Source: Telmatactis stephensoni
Taxonomy: Eukaryota > Cnidaria > Anthozoa > Actiniaria > Isophelliidae
Assembly (NCBI GenBank): GCA_029948255.1
Contig: JALIZF010001577.1
Location: forward strand, 310,001 to 374,000
Direction of reading: 5' to 3'
Length of the DNA stretch: 64,000 bases
Position numbers and translations under genes: made by a program. The notes under the pieces were generated by a model. It worked only from the letters and a program-made list of their open reading frames with translations, was not told the DNA's origin and did no database searches. This document shows positions 1-13,045 of this stretch, piece by piece; the first letter of the stretch is position 1; each line of letters opens with the position of its first letter.

Positions 1-351
1 AAATTACAGCATGATCTGAAGTAATGCAGATGTTGATAAAAATTCCTGGCATCAATCCTATATGCCATGCCTGAATGTGAAGGACTTAGAAATCAGACCT
101 AGAAATCTTCTAACAAGTCCTTCCTAATGGAGCTTTATGTAGCATTTTGGTGGCAATTATAAAGTGTACAAGTTATTTAATAATAAATCAAGTAGCAGCC
201 AATGCTGATAAAATGTTTTGATGCACATGTACAACTTACTACACAATTCAAACCTCAGTGAGACCTGATCTGCACATGTACTACTACAACCACCCTTATA
301 ATACTGAGCTATTACCATCAGGCAGGTGGAATCCTGATTTGTATAGGTAAT

Positions 352-503
352 CACATGATTTTGCGTTCAATTTAGAATAAATTAGGACAAGTAAAGTTTC
401 TGGTGTTTAACAAAAAATTGCACGAGCCATAGGCGAGTGCAATTTGTAAACATTGAAAACTTAATGAGTCCTAATTTATTCTAAATTGCATGAAAAAATC
501 ATG
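352..503. repeat. Foldback hairpin (MITE-like)
   Basis: The arms CAATTTAGAATAAATTAGGA (from about 370) and its complement (about 471-490) pair around a short spacer and extend outward into catgatttt / aaaatcatg. It is non-coding. Nothing else is recognised between positions 1 and 1026, the region downstream of the minus-strand HMGXB3-like gene. Confidence 0.7.
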
Positions 504-1026
504 TCATTATTTATTAATCATATGCATACAAAAATGTGTTGTTGTTGTTGGTGATGGTGGAAATCCATTCAAGTGCTACAGCCAACCAATCATAATCAAT
601 TTCAAAATTTGCACTCAAAATTTCAAAATATGCACACTTTGAACCAATTTAAAATAAATTGAGGTGCTCTCAACTGACCAGAATGCTTACATTTTTGTAT
701 GCATGTGATTACTACAAAAATCTGTTGTTATGAAGTTCACTACCAGTAGTATAAAGATGAATAGAATTGTTTAATATTTCCTTCCAGGAATGAACACTGA
801 TCAGGTCACTTAATGAATTTGAGAATTAAGACACATCAAAAACTCACACTTCATGTTTCATCAAATGGGTTTTGTATCCAGCAGTGCAGGCTAATTAAAT
901 GATCTAGTACTTTTAATTCAGCCTCTAACAGCTCTAAGTGTTTAGAATCCCTGATGATGTTTTTGATAAATTTAAATATATATTAAATTAAATATAAGTC
1001 ACCTTTGATTTTCCTGATGTGGGAAT

Positions 1027-4000
1027 TTAACAGTTTTGACATGCTTTGATGATATCTTTACTACCATAACTTCTGATCTTTTCCATTTCAAGGTCACCGC
1101 TAGATATCATCTTATGGAGGAGTGCTGGGTCTCCTAGGAGTAAAAACAATGTTTTTTAGCCATTGTATTTAAATACAGTCTTCTTCAGCACAACTACACA
1201 CAAGTACTGCATATGTTTTTAAATCCACATCCCTTTGAATTTTAATCATTGTTATTATTTTATTAGCTATAGCTAGCAATGCATAATGCAATGGAAACAT
1301 TTTTTACTGAAACTCCACCTTACACAATTATTTATATGAATATTCTTTGAGGTTTTTTATATTATTTTATTTTTTGGAAGGATTAATTCACTGAATTTTT
1401 CACATTTTAATGGTTCATTCATTAAACAGTCAACAGACTTCATGCATGAACACTATCTAATAAAAATTCAATTTTGGAAACAATATTTGAATATTCAAAA
1501 GAAATAAACTATTGAGTCTTTGTTTGAATATCTGGTTATGCAAATTAAGATTTGAATCTTCGTAAACAATTTCAAAATTTATATAATTATATACATATAT
1601 TCAAAAAATGGGAAAACTTATTCATATTTTGATTAACACCTTATTCTTATTTTCCCATGTCTTTAATTTTGAGATTGAAAAAAAATTGCAAAATTTAAGC
1701 CTTGAATAAAAAGCCTCAACTGTTTTCGAAAAATTTACTGCCTTTTTTCAAAATCCAAGTTTGGCAAATTAGTACATCATGGGCCTGGGCTGATTGACTC
1801 CTTTTGTTTTCTTTTCCCCTGGGGCCACAAAGAAGTCATCCCACTAAACCAGGCCTATATAAATGGTATTATTCTATGACTGAAGACAAGAATTGAAAAT
1901 TATTATGTCTCATTTTTGTTTTAATTTTATGTGAGCATATAGCATAGCATATTCAGTTGAGTCTATGAATCTTCATTTGAACCTACAAATATTTATTTTG
2001 ATAAGAATCATCCAATGTCTTCAAGAATGAAGTGTGTTGACTGATCGAAACCACAACATCCAAACAGAAAAAAGGGAAATAAAACAACTTTTCATATAAT
2101 TATATGTCAACTTACCAGTAGCAATGTTTTGCTGAAGATAAACACTTTTTTTGTTCATTTCTGTGTTTACAATTTTATCATTACCCAAACTTGGTGGTAC
2201 AAGTGGAGGCAACTGTTCAGGTGCTACTAAGAAACCAACTTGGTTTCTAGTATAGACCGTTCTCTCTAGCAAACGCCGCTTGATGATGGACAGGAAATTG
2301 TCTAGTGAGAACATGTCCTTTTGTGGTTCGTTTTTTTGTGTGTAATGGATCTGAAAATACCAAAATAATACATCAATACATATACAGTAAACATCTGCAA
2401 GTAAGAACCTTGTGGATTAAGAACCTCTTGGCAGACATTTGACATTTTAATGCCCCTTTATAAGAACCTGGATAAGGTAGCCATGAAGCAAGAAACTTTT
2501 TTGCAAGACTTCAAAAATGTAGGTTCTTATTTGCGGGTGTTTACTAAATTTATATATAACAAATAAAAGTTGTAGTTTGAGACTTTAGAGTAGACTCATT
2601 GTTTTATTGCCGTTTAAAAACTCATTGTGTAGTCCCAGAAAATATCTATACCCCACCACGGAGGTAATTTCGTATTACATCCCCCCTACCCAGGGCTCAG
2701 AATTTCAATTTTTTGCATTATGATATTGACCTGCCACCCCTCTAAAATTTCCAAAAATTGAAGACCCACATTTCAATACCCCTGCAAAATTTGTAGTTAC
2801 AAATTTAGCAGTTTTATAGAGCTAACAGAAAAGTTAACAGTTCAGCAAGTAAATCAGTAATCGATCAAACAGCCATGTGCAGCCAGGTGATTCGTGTAAA
2901 GTATCATTTTTAAAACCATAAAATCAGACTTTTGATGTCAGTTCCGAGGCTATAGCAAACTTATTTGGGAGACTAGTTAACAACTGGCTTATTTCAAAAC
3001 TCTTTCAGTGTGAATAAAGCAGAGAATTTGACTGTAAATCTATGTGATCTTTATAGTTCTATGCTGATGAAGCAAAGTTTACGATTGTTCCTTAATGCCA
3101 TTCAACTGCGGTATGCTAAAATTTCTATCAGATCTTTAGATAAAACATGATCTCGAGTTCTTTAATTATACAGCTTAAAAAAACTCCAACACATATTTGA
3201 GTTGTTCTATAAAAGAAAATCAAAAACATCTTCATTTATCTTAGAGAAAATCGAGGTTAAAGTTGATGTAAATTTGCACGAATCTTTATCAGATATAAAC
3301 CACTCATCACGGTCGTGGTTTTCATTGTGTCTGCCTTATGAATTATTAATGATTTTTTTAATTATACATATATATACTCAACCATTTGCTTTCCAAACAA
3401 AATGAGAATTTGCAATACATATATACATATATATAAATATCCCTTAAGAAATTATGGAATAGCTTAAAAAACATATTTTGTGAGTCCCTGAACCATGTAA
3501 TTTTTTATGAAGCTATCCCATAATTTCTGTTATAATTAAGGATATCTTTTATATAATATATACATGTATATATATTTCAAATTCTATTTTTGTAAATGGA
3601 TGCTGAAAATCTGTAATCAAAGAGATACTTTGAGATCTAAGAATGTATATTTAGTCACCTGATTATTTGAACAACAATTTTTTTCATTCCCATCACCCAG
3701 ACATATCTCAGGGCAAATACCACATATGCCGCATACAACATCATCTAAGCTTCTTTCAGTTATGGCTTCAAAACAAAAGAAGCCATTGTAAAGAAGGTCC
3801 TCAACATAGAGTATTTCACCATCAGATGGATTGTCTTCCTAAAAAAAAGCAAAGAAATACAAAGTCAATCCACTGTAAGCAATAGCATGTATTACTTTAA
3901 ATTGATTTTGGTTCAAAAATTTTCAGACTAGTTGGAACATCTGCTGACATTATTCATTATGATCATATTTTAGAACAACAGGAAAAAATCAAACTGGTTT

Positions 4001-5746
4001 GAAAATATTGAAAACAAAAGTTATATTCCAAACTATAACACATACACCCTCGTGAATTCATATGTAAAATAAACAAATAGACTCCATTTTTTGCTGGGTC
4101 TGTACTCTAAAAGATGCACAGACAGGCCTGTCGGCAAAATTTTGGAAAAAAATGGGGAAGTTGTCTATCCTAAAGGAGTTAATTTCCCCCGTCTTCCCTC
4201 AATCCACAACCCCCTGCTCCGCCATCCCTCTCCATTGGAGCTAAAAATGTAGGGTTACGTGGGTGATGTCGTGCATAAATATAATTATTGATTACCTCTC
4301 TACATTTTAATCTTAAAGAAGCCATCTTGGCAGAAATGACATTTCCAATGGGGTGACCTTTTTTTAAAGAATTCTCTGAATTCCAGCATGATATCAATAG
4401 ATATCAATACTTTGTCACTTATGTTGAACAAACCTAAAATGAAAACAACTCATGAATATCTTTTCTCCTTCCATCTAATACAGATGCACTTTTTGAAATA
4501 ACATAACCTGACTGTTAAGTCTGCTTTAAACGGGTGCACAAGTAAGTGGAAGCACATTTCCGAGCTGCTTCACAGGTTTTAGTGCGATTTGAAGTAGTAT
4601 AAAATCAGAGTTTACAACAATCTCCTGAAAACATGGTGTTGAAACCACAGCATACTTACCAATTTTCTGGACTGGAGCTTGGTGCATTGCCAAACAATCA
4701 GCAGATGTGCAGAACTTTACTTTAATAGAAACTCTTTTAAAAGGATTTAGTTCCGTAATGATATAGGACAGAGGGGATGAGTGCTGTCCTGGATGGTCTG
4801 TGGGGCTGCCCAAATCCTTTCCACAAAGTTGACAGTTTTCAACATCAGGAATATATTCCTCTGGCCAACCTCCTTCTCCTTTCAACAATGTGCAAGCATC
4901 TCTTTTCGAAATATCTTGGAGGACAGTTCGTGGGATAATATATGGCAGTTTTCTAGTTTGGAGAGCTAAGTTGATTGTTGAAGCTCGCTTAATTTGTGGC
5001 TTGTTGAAATGTTCAGCTGGCTCTGCAGTCACAGAGGATTGCTCGATAATCTGGGAAGTACCAGCTTGTTCGGTTTCAGGAGAGGAAGGTGGAAGGTCGA
5101 AGCACGAACGGAGTAAAATCACGTGTTGGCACATTGACTTTGTTTTTCTTTGTTTTCCCTTTGAGGAAAATCCACGGCAGTCTTTTCCGGAACATACAAA
5201 CTCTCCATGCTTCGAACTTTTTTTCACGTGGCAAAGTCCCAAAGGATTGCTCGCTGTGGCTTGACCCAAAACAACGAAAGAGTCATCGGATACTTGGGTC
5301 ACTGCATTGCGATCTGGGTTTGAGCTAATCAGTTCGTTGATTTCCGTCTTAACCGCGTCGCTACATGGGAATGTGTCCAGATGTGGACAAAGAATGGCCA
5401 ATGGTGGGTCAATGGCGTCTTTCGCTTCATCTACATGTGGACATGTGAAAGCCTCCAAGTTGGCCGAGTTTTGGAAGACTGACCGTTGGACTTTGCAGTA
5501 GTCCACGTTGCAGAACCAGAGCTTGTTGTTGTTCCTATTAACAAAGCAACGGTCATCTCTCTGGCTTGTCTTGACGCTAAAGGTCCCGTCTGCCACTTTA
5601 ACTGCCATTGGTGAAATTTTCTTTTTCTTGTGTGGCTCGAATTTTCCACCAATTTCAAAAGCACACATGGCACAATTCTTTGGCTTCGATCGGTTAAAAT
5701 ATTCCGCATCGCAACTGGGGCAACGTCCACGACCACGCTGACTCAT
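1027..5746 (-). CDS. HMGXB3-like cysteine-cluster protein, copy 1 (five exons, one frame-breaking base)
   Basis: Exons in order: 5746-4660, 4433-4296, 3838-3659, 2350-2116 and 1133-1027, all with GT-AG borders. The first exon starts at an ATG and has an N-terminal zinc ribbon (C9, C12, C25, C28), a Ser/Thr linker, RASTINLALQTRKLPYIIP and a further cluster CQLCGKDLG. Exon 3 has CGICGICPE followed by LGDGNEKNCC; exon 4 has VNTEMNKKSVYL; exon 5 ends in ACQNC-stop. The same exons recur in the copy at 25529-32586. The layout resembles HMGXB3-like proteins, which I recall as sharing CxC clusters with KDZ/Zisupton transposases; this family name is from memory. Exon 2 is 138 nt, whereas the paralogous exon is 137 nt. 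The extra base lies in a run of seven T (4359-4365) and shifts the frame after FRE-FFKK. With one base fewer the frame stays open for 581 aa. It is either a young pseudogene or an indel error. Confidence 0.72.
2386..2547. repeat. Short TIR element upstream of exon 4
   Basis: GTAAACATCTGCAAGTAAGA near 2388 is mirrored by an imperfect complement ending gcgggtgtttac near 2546. It is non-coding and lies in the intron between exons 3 and 4 of the HMGXB3-like gene. Confidence 0.6.
3405..3585. repeat. Foldback hairpin in intron
   Basis: The arms contain AGAAATTATGG-ATAGCTT and the matching AAGCTAT-CCCATAATTTCT, bordered by AT-rich tatata tracts. It sits in the same intron of the HMGXB3-like gene as the element at 2386. 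Confidence 0.6.
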
Positions 5747-5757
5747 TCTTTCGAAAC

Positions 5758-7682
5758 TTAAGAGCGAAGCTCTCTAATTTTCGACTCCGAGATGCAGGAT
5801 GAAAAAATTCAAAATTTTATTAATCATATCCGGATATAGGTCTAGGGCAACTATTACCAGAAATAATATTTTGACTTTCAATTTCTAATTTTTTTCCTGT
5901 GAACCAGGGCAATTTCAAATTTGAGCGTTTTCAGAGCACTTTCACCCAGCATGTTTCAGAAACGTCCTAAAAATCGAAAACTTAACCCACGAAAATACCA
6001 AAATCCAGTTTGAATAACTAGATAATAAAGATCATTTTCAAATGCTAACCATTGAATTCAGACCATTATTTAGTATTTTACAGATGTTTTAATTACGAGC
6101 AATTTTTGACCATCGAATACATAGACAACTTTGAAGGAGTATATCGCCACTTGGTACATGGCTTTCATTGATAATATCATATCCCAACAATAAAAAGACT
6201 TCTACTCTTTAGGAATATCCAATAAAATTTTGGGGCAATTCAAATTCCAACCCTTGAGAGCTCGAGAACTTAGTGCCGCTGAATGTCAAAAATTATGCAA
6301 TTTTCATACCTTTCGGTCACGGAGCAATCACTTCCCAGTTACATAATAAAATAAATTATTTCAAAGATTATAAAGCAAAGTAGACAATAATGAAGATAAC
6401 TGTACATACTTAATATTTCTTCAGTTTTCCAGCATTTTTGGTCATCTGAGATGGATTTTTTATCGGTTTAATTTGACATCTTTGAACTCAACGATCAAAA
6501 ACAGCCGTCGAAACACGCACTTTTCAGATGAATCTCCCAAAATACTTCCTTCGATAAGATGAGTAAATCATAGCGATCTTTCTCTGAGCGTAATTAAGGT
6601 AATTTTAAAGCAATTTTCTCTCCAATCAGCCATTTATAGCAAGGAAATAGGTAAGGTAACTCAACGAACACTCTTGCAAAGTAACGCAAGCGTGACATTT
6701 TAAACCCAAATCACGTGGTCAGTTTCAGTCGTATCTATGGTAACGGTATGCCTATGTGTCACGCTTGCGTTACTTTGCAAGAGTGTTCGTTGAGTTACCT
6801 TACCTATTTCCTTGCTATAAATGGCTGATTGGAGAGAACATTGCTTTAAAATTACCTTAATTACGCTCAGAGAAAGATCGCTATGATTTACTCATCTTAT
6901 CGAAGGAAGTATTTTGGGAAATTCATCTGAAAAGTGCGTGTTTCGACGGCTTTTTTAGATCATTGAGTTCAAAGATGGATAAAAAATCCATCTCAGACGA
7001 CCAAAAATGCTGGAAAATTGAAGAAATATTAAATAAGTATGTGCAGTTATCTTCATTATTGTCTACTTTGCTTTATAATCTTTGAAATATTTTATTATGT
7101 AACAGGGAAGTGATTGCTCCGTGACCGAAAGGTATGAAAATTGCGTGATTTTTGACATTCAGCGGCACTAAGTTCTCGAGCTCTCAAGGGTTGGAATTTG
7201 AATTGCCCCAAAATTTTATTGGATATTCCTAAAGAGTAGAAGTCTTTTTATTGTTGGGATATGATATTATCAATGAAAGCCATGTACCAAGTGGCGATAT
7301 ACTCCTTCAAAGTTGTCTATGTATTCGATGGTCAAAAATTGCTCGAAATTAAAACATCTGTAAAATACTAAATAATGGTCCGAATTCAATGGTTAGCATT
7401 TGAAAATGATCTTTATTATCTAGTTATTCAAACTGGATTTTGGTATTTTCGTGGGTTAAGTTTTCGATTTTTAGGACGTTTCTGAAACATGCTGGGTGAA
7501 AGTGCTCTGAAAACGCTCAAATTTGAAATTGCCCTGGTTCACAGGAAAAAAATTAGAAATTGAAAGTCAAAATATTATTTCTGGTAATAGTTGCCCTAGA
7601 CCTATATCCGGATATGATAATAAAATTTTGAATTTTTTCATCCTGCATCTCGGAGTCGAAAATTAGAGAGCTTCGCTCTTAA
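5758..7682. mobile_element. 1.9-kb palindromic foldback element bounded by TTAA
   Basis: The left arm runs from about 5762 to 6697 and the right arm from about 6756 to 7678. They are near-perfect reverse complements, leaving a central spacer of about 58 bp around 6700-6755. TTAA occurs on both outer edges (5758-5761 and 7679-7682), next to terminal GAGCGAAGCTCTCTAATTTT, as expected for insertion into TTAA. No coding capacity is visible. It begins 11 bp upstream of the start codon of the HMGXB3-like gene, so it may sit in or replace that promoter. Confidence 0.8.
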
Positions 7683-7785
7683 CTAAGCTTCTTATCTTTA
7701 GATAATTAAGAGAAAACTACTTATATAAAAACTACTATAAACTATATAAAAACTGCTATAAAATTTGGTATATAAAAACTACTAA

Positions 7786-10443
7786 CAGGGGTCAAACTGT
7801 TTTTGGACAGTCAAATTGTTTTTGGACTGAGATTAATAACCAACTTTGCCTGTCAAAGTTGCTTATGAACCAACTTTGCCTGTCAAAGTTGGTTATTAAC
7901 CAACTTTGCACGTCAAAGTTGGTTATTAACCAACTTTGCATGTCAAAGTTGGTTATTAACCAACTGACACACAAGACAAAAATCGACTTTCATCAGCCGC
8001 CATTACAGAAAAAACCTTTGAAGGACAAAAACTCACTAGAAGAGATTGGCTCCTCAAACTAAAAGTACACTACAGATAAATTGGAGGGTAAGCTCCAATA
8101 TGAACCCAAAGGTTGACGTGGTTTTATCTTTTCTGCGAAGATATTTTACATAATTCACAGCCACTTGGCGAAAGACGGCGGGGCCCTGCAGAAACACACA
8201 CAGCTAGTTATAAGTTTTCTAGCTTCAAAAATACTTGGCCAAAGTGATCAGTAACTTTAAAACAAGAAGAAAGTGTGCCTGGAAATCGAAAAGGTTGTCA
8301 AATTTAGATTTACTCTCTGATCTTTTTACATTATTTTTTGAACGGTTCTCTGTGAAATTACCTTATTAGTTACGGCTGAATTTTGTAATCTATCACGAGT
8401 GAGCAAGTTGACGCCCCGACTAGCTGCAGTCGTGAGTCACAGCGTACAAAAGAAGACAAAATGAAGACAAAATAACAATCTGACTTTCCTTTTTCGAAAA
8501 GATTTTCTTTGAAATTCATACTTCGAGAATCGCCGGACCCGGGCCGTCTCGTAGATCAATCTCCAGTTCGCTTGTTTGTTCAATTTTAGAATGTGAAAAG
8601 CGACAATTATTTTCTCTTAAATATGAAACACAATCTGTTGCTAGATGAAAATAACAATATCTATAAAAATAATTTATGTGCCATCTATAATTTAGGATGA
8701 AAAGTTTCGTTAAACAGTAATCGAGTCAGACTTGCAAATTGATTTATAATCTAAAAAGAGCGTCTTTTTGGAGTAAAATGATATGGTGAGCTGTTTTTAG
8801 AGTTTTCTACATTTCGGAAAAACTCCCTCGCGTTTAGGTTTGTGAGTGAAACCAAAACAATTGAAACTGAAAAAGAGCGTGAAAAATATATTCTGAATAT
8901 AGTTCAAAAAAAGTTTTGTGCTCATTAGTGCTCATTCAAAAAGCGGACCCAAAAAGTAGTTGAATGAATTTCGTAGTTGTTAAGAACAGAGCCAAAAACC
9001 AAAGCATCCAAAAGTAGAATTTTCATAAAACTTTAATTCTTTGTTCTGTAAAATGTGGTGTTGTGAGGATTTTTACTTTTTTTCAAAATTTATATTCACT
9101 TTGTTATCTGCTTATCTGGCTGTTGGGATCGTCTTCAGAAGTTTTTGGAAAGCCATTTTGAAGTCAGCTCTGGTCAGCTCATTTTTTGACCAATCATCGT
9201 TTGTTTACCTCTATTGACAGCCAATCATCAAGCGAGGAAAGCTTTCAGTTTCTCCGCCCACTTTTCCTCCCCTCATTTGCATATTGATCAAGTACGATTC
9301 AAAACTGCATTTTTGTTTTTTAAATGTAGCTTTATAACTCACAAATCAAACTTTCAGATGGGAGTTTTCCCGAACCTGAGAAAACTCTAAAAACAACTCT
9401 GTGTCGCTATCGATTAATAATCCAAAAAGACGGTCTTTTTGGATTATTAATTGAATATTTGCAAGTCCGACTAGATTAATAAATCTAAAAACAAGTTAAA
9501 GAAACTTTTCATCCTAAATTATAGATGACACAAATTGTCTTTATAGATATTATTTTTTGTTCGTTGGTTAGTTGATTTACATGTGAAATACTTGCTACTC
9601 AACTTTGGAAGCGAACTGTGATCTACGATCCGGCCTTGGTGTGGCGATTCTCGAATAGATGAATTTCAACGAAAATATTTTTGGAAAAGGAATGCCAGAT
9701 TGTTATTTTGTCTTCATTTTAAACTTTACCCTAGAATTATGCCGTGAAGCACTATATTTTTTGCTAATCATTCTGAGTTTGAGCTGTCATTTTTTGTACG
9801 CTGTGACTCACACCCGACTGCAGCTAGTCGGGGCGTCAACTTGCTCACTCGTGATTACGAAATCCAGCCGTAAATTTCACAGAGAACTTCAAAAATATAA
9901 AAAGATCAAAGAGTAAATCTAAATTTGACAACCTTTTCGATTTCCAGGCACACTTTCTTCTTGTTTTAAAGTTATTGATCACTTTGGCCAAGTTTTTTTG
10001 AAGCTGGAAAACTTATAACTAGCTGTGTGTAAGTTTCTGCAGGGCCCCGCCGTCTTTCGCCAAGTGGCTGTGAATTATGTAAAATATCTTCGCAGAAAAG
10101 ATAAAACCACGTCAACCTTTGGGTTCATATTGGAGCTTACCCTCCAATTTATCTGTAGTGTACTTTTAGTTTGAGGAGCCAATCTCTTCTAGTGAGTTTT
10201 TGTCCTTCAAAGTTTTTTCTGTAATGGCGGCCGATGAAAGTCGATTTTTGTCTTGTGTGTCAAAGTTGGTTAATAACCAACTTTGACGTGCAAAGTTGGT
10301 TAATAACCAACTTTGACGTGCAAAGTTGGTTAATAACCAACTTTGACAGGCAAAGTTGGTTAATAAGCAACTTTGACAGGCAAAGTTGGTTATTAATCTC
10401 AGTCCAAAAACAATTTGACTGTCCAAAAACAGTTTGACCCCTG
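7786..10443. mobile_element. 2.7-kb inverted-repeat element with tandem palindromic ends
   Basis: The ends are CAGGGGTCAAACTGTTTTTG and its complement. Just inside each end, about 7840-7970 and 10255-10400, are 30-bp tandem units containing CAACTTTG...CAAAGTTGG plus TTATTAACC; each unit is itself palindromic. The arms continue inward for about 1 kb (7786 to about 8835, and about 9360 to 10443) with many small differences. The unique middle (about 8840-9360) has no convincing ORF. Short open frames over the tandem units are products of the repeat. Flanks share tactaa/ttacta, but a clean target duplication could not be fixed. Confidence 0.78.
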
Positions 10444-11377
10444 TTTACTATAAACTATTTATAATATAGCTCAATTATAACACACGTTCTGATTGGCTGA
10501 GAGACCACCAAAATCTATGCTCTATTTCACCGGTAAAGACATGGTTTTCTGACGAATGATTATACCAAAACTTATATTTACAAATTTCACTTTAGTTAGG
10601 AAACCAAAACTTAGAAATAAACCAGAAAACACTTTCCATCATTCCAGTTATCGTTTAAATTTACAAACTAAGCCTCATGGTCGGACAATAACAATAAACG
10701 TAATTTAAGGAACTAGAATTCACAACATAGGACATTGTTTTTTCTCCCAGATTAGTTTCGATCAATAAGAGTTATTTTTCATTGAACAAAGTTTTGTTTC
10801 TTACTTACAAAGAGAGACGAAGGTTTCCAAAACTGACTGTCGCCACGAGACAACTTGTTCAATCTCTGTTGTTCAATCATCCTTCGTATGAACCAACTAC
10901 GCCAGTGTAGAGATGTTTTAACACAAGCTATCGGTGAACAGCCAACAGATAATTCAAGTTAACAGCTTCTTGTTTACCAGCAAAATCCTTATTCTGTAAA
11001 CCTCTTTTAAACTTCAACTTTTTCAAACCAAAAACACGGCTTTCAATTCACTATGTGGAACGCTGCTTGATTCATTAAAGCATGTAAACATTTCCAAATC
11101 TTGAAGAACTGCAAGTCATATTTAGCCTTTTCGCCTATTTTTGAGCCATTGTCAATTATAAAAACAGAAAGCTCTTAGTTCAGGATAATTTCTGCTGAAT
11201 TCCTTCGATGAAAGTTGTCAAACTATTCTCAAAAAACACCGCTTTGAGTCGTACTGATTACTCAGAAAGTACGACAAATGTGATTGGCTTATATTTGCAC
11301 AAGTTTTGAGAATTTTAGTTTTGATCAGGAAATAACACAACTTGATCGTTCTTAAAATACCTCTAGCTATATCATAA
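10444..11377. other. Non-coding spacer
   Basis: No gene is seen. It contains a ttctgattggctgagag motif (about 10488-10504) that recurs in other repeats of the window and a ctctatttcaccggt string (about 10521) shared with the hairpin at 11378-11552. It is therefore probably an older, decayed repeat. Confidence 0.5.
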
Positions 11378-11552
11378 AAGCAATAGAAGATAGATTTCTA
11401 TGACTCTACAGGTGAAATAGAGCACTTGTGATGTTGGGAGAAACACTCGAAAAAGTTTGAAAATCACGAGCCGTACTTTTCTCGTGTTTCTCCCAACATC
11501 ACGCGTGCTCTATTTCACCGGTAGAGTCATAGAAACTATCTTCTATTGCTTA
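11378..11552. repeat. Foldback hairpin (175 bp)
   Basis: AAGCAATAGAAGATAG at the left pairs with CTATCTTCTATTGCTT at the right. The inner arms also pair across GAAATAGAGCAC and GTGTTTCTCCCAACATCAC. Non-coding. Confidence 0.75.
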
Positions 11553-11732
11553 ATTAAAAAACAAGCAAACAAACAAACAACAACAACAACAACACTGGAC
11601 CCCCTCCAAAAAAAAAAACATAAGCGGACACCAACCCAGCCGTGGGCCGAAGAGTATATGCGCTTACGAATTTTTTGACTGTATTTCTTGTTTGAACACA
11701 GGCAGTTACACCAGTACGTCTGCGTTTGACTG

Positions 11733-11830
11733 TTAAGGTAGTTCCGGAGCATTAGATTTCATCAATGAATTTCCTTTAAAATCCTGTCATTTTAAGATAA
11801 TTGTTTGGCAATTCTAAAACCGAGCTTAAA
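11733..11830. repeat. Half element of a TTAAGGTAGTTC repeat family
   Basis: TTAAGGTAGTTCCGGAGCAT and the following roughly 95 bp match, in reverse complement, the segment ending at 48052. No opposite end is seen nearby, so this looks like a solo or truncated end. It is related to the complete element at 13697-14539, which begins TTAAGGTAGTTC. Confidence 0.65.
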
Positions 11831-12214
11831 TAAAAACTGCTATAAAAATTGGACTTCTTGCTTGTGAAAACTACTAGATATTGTGCTAAACGCATGCTCT
11901 GGATTCTGTGTTTTGTCAACTAGAAGTACTGTAACCATGGTCACAGTTTAGATCTCGGTCTGTCATTGGTCGACCACCAAGACCACCGGAAACAACTAGT
12001 CAGCCAATCAGAACCAACCTTTCAAATCGTGCAGTCTAACTGAACTCGGATCCTAACTAGAAAGTTAGATTATCTCGCTTTTTCACTTATTTTAAGACAT
12101 TTTAGTCCTTAAAATGAGAAACTTTTAGTTCTTAAAATTAGGCTTTTTCACTCTTACAATAAGTATCGAGAGATACTTATCTGGGGAACTTAAAATAAGA
12201 TTTCAGTTTACTTA

Positions 12215-13045
12215 AGGTATTGGCACCTATTCTCGACCGGAACCTATTCTCGGCCACCACGCCAAAAAAATACTTAAAGACGATGTTAAGTAATGCTTGT
12301 CTTGTCTTAGTGTTTATTTCATTGTTGTTGTTAAATTGGTGTCCGCTGTCTTCGTAAAAATTCTGTTAATGCAAGATTTTTTACTTTAACCGTTTACCCA
12401 CGTGCGTGTTCAACATTTGATAATGTTGCACGAGAATTTTCGATGTCAAAAAAATCGTTAAAATCCTGTGCGAAAATCAGTTTCATTGAGGTTTCCTCGC
12501 TCACGATCTCGAGCCAGCCATCTTGTATCCCATAGGGCTTTTCGATCTCTTGTTTTATTACATAACACCGCTTACCGATAACTCTTTTTAACGCGGTCTC
12601 AAGCAGATCTCCTGCACCTATTCTCGACACCTAATAAAAACTCCGAAGGTCTCAAATATTTTTGCTGTCGAACGCGCGCGCGCCGGAATTGAACTCAAAC
12701 TTGCAGCTAGAAAAGCGCTAATGGAGCAAAAATGACACCAACGATACAGAGGTCAAATAAATTATCTTTGTGGTATCGAAAAAAAACTTTTTGGCCGCTA
12801 TTTTGACGTGATTTTAAGGCTGGTCGACAATAGGTTCACGTGGCCGAGAATAGGTTCGCCAGATCACCTAAGTTGTTTACAAAAAAATCTCGCCAAATTA
12901 TACATTTGTTGAAAACAGTTCATCCATGAAAACACTTGAAAACTGTAGATAATCACCTCAGTGGTAAGTTTAAAATGTTAATCAATGAAGTCGCACGATA
13001 TTATCAATAATTTTCTAAAGTGGTCGAGAATAGGTGCCAATACCT
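12215..13045. mobile_element. 831-bp TIR element, TA-flanked
   Basis: The ends AGGTATTGGCACCTATTCTC and its complement are flanked by TA on each side (12213-12214, 13046-13047), the pattern of Tc1/mariner-type targets. The motif cctattctcg/cgagaatagg also repeats internally near both ends. A 78-codon open frame on the minus strand (12394-12630) lies inside, but no family was recognised and it may be chance. Confidence 0.68.

Noticed and set aside
4781..5741. Plus-strand ORFs antisense to the HMGXB3-like first exon
   Set aside because: Shadows of the minus-strand coding exon, which has zinc-binding motifs and a matching paralogue.
7792..10437. ORFs with repeated SWLITNFD and KLVINQLC units
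   Set aside because: Translation of the 30-bp palindromic units of an inverted-repeat element.
7786..10443. CRISPR-like array (regular 30-bp palindromic repeats)
   Set aside because: There are no unique spacers; units are contiguous tandem repeats in an animal transposable element.
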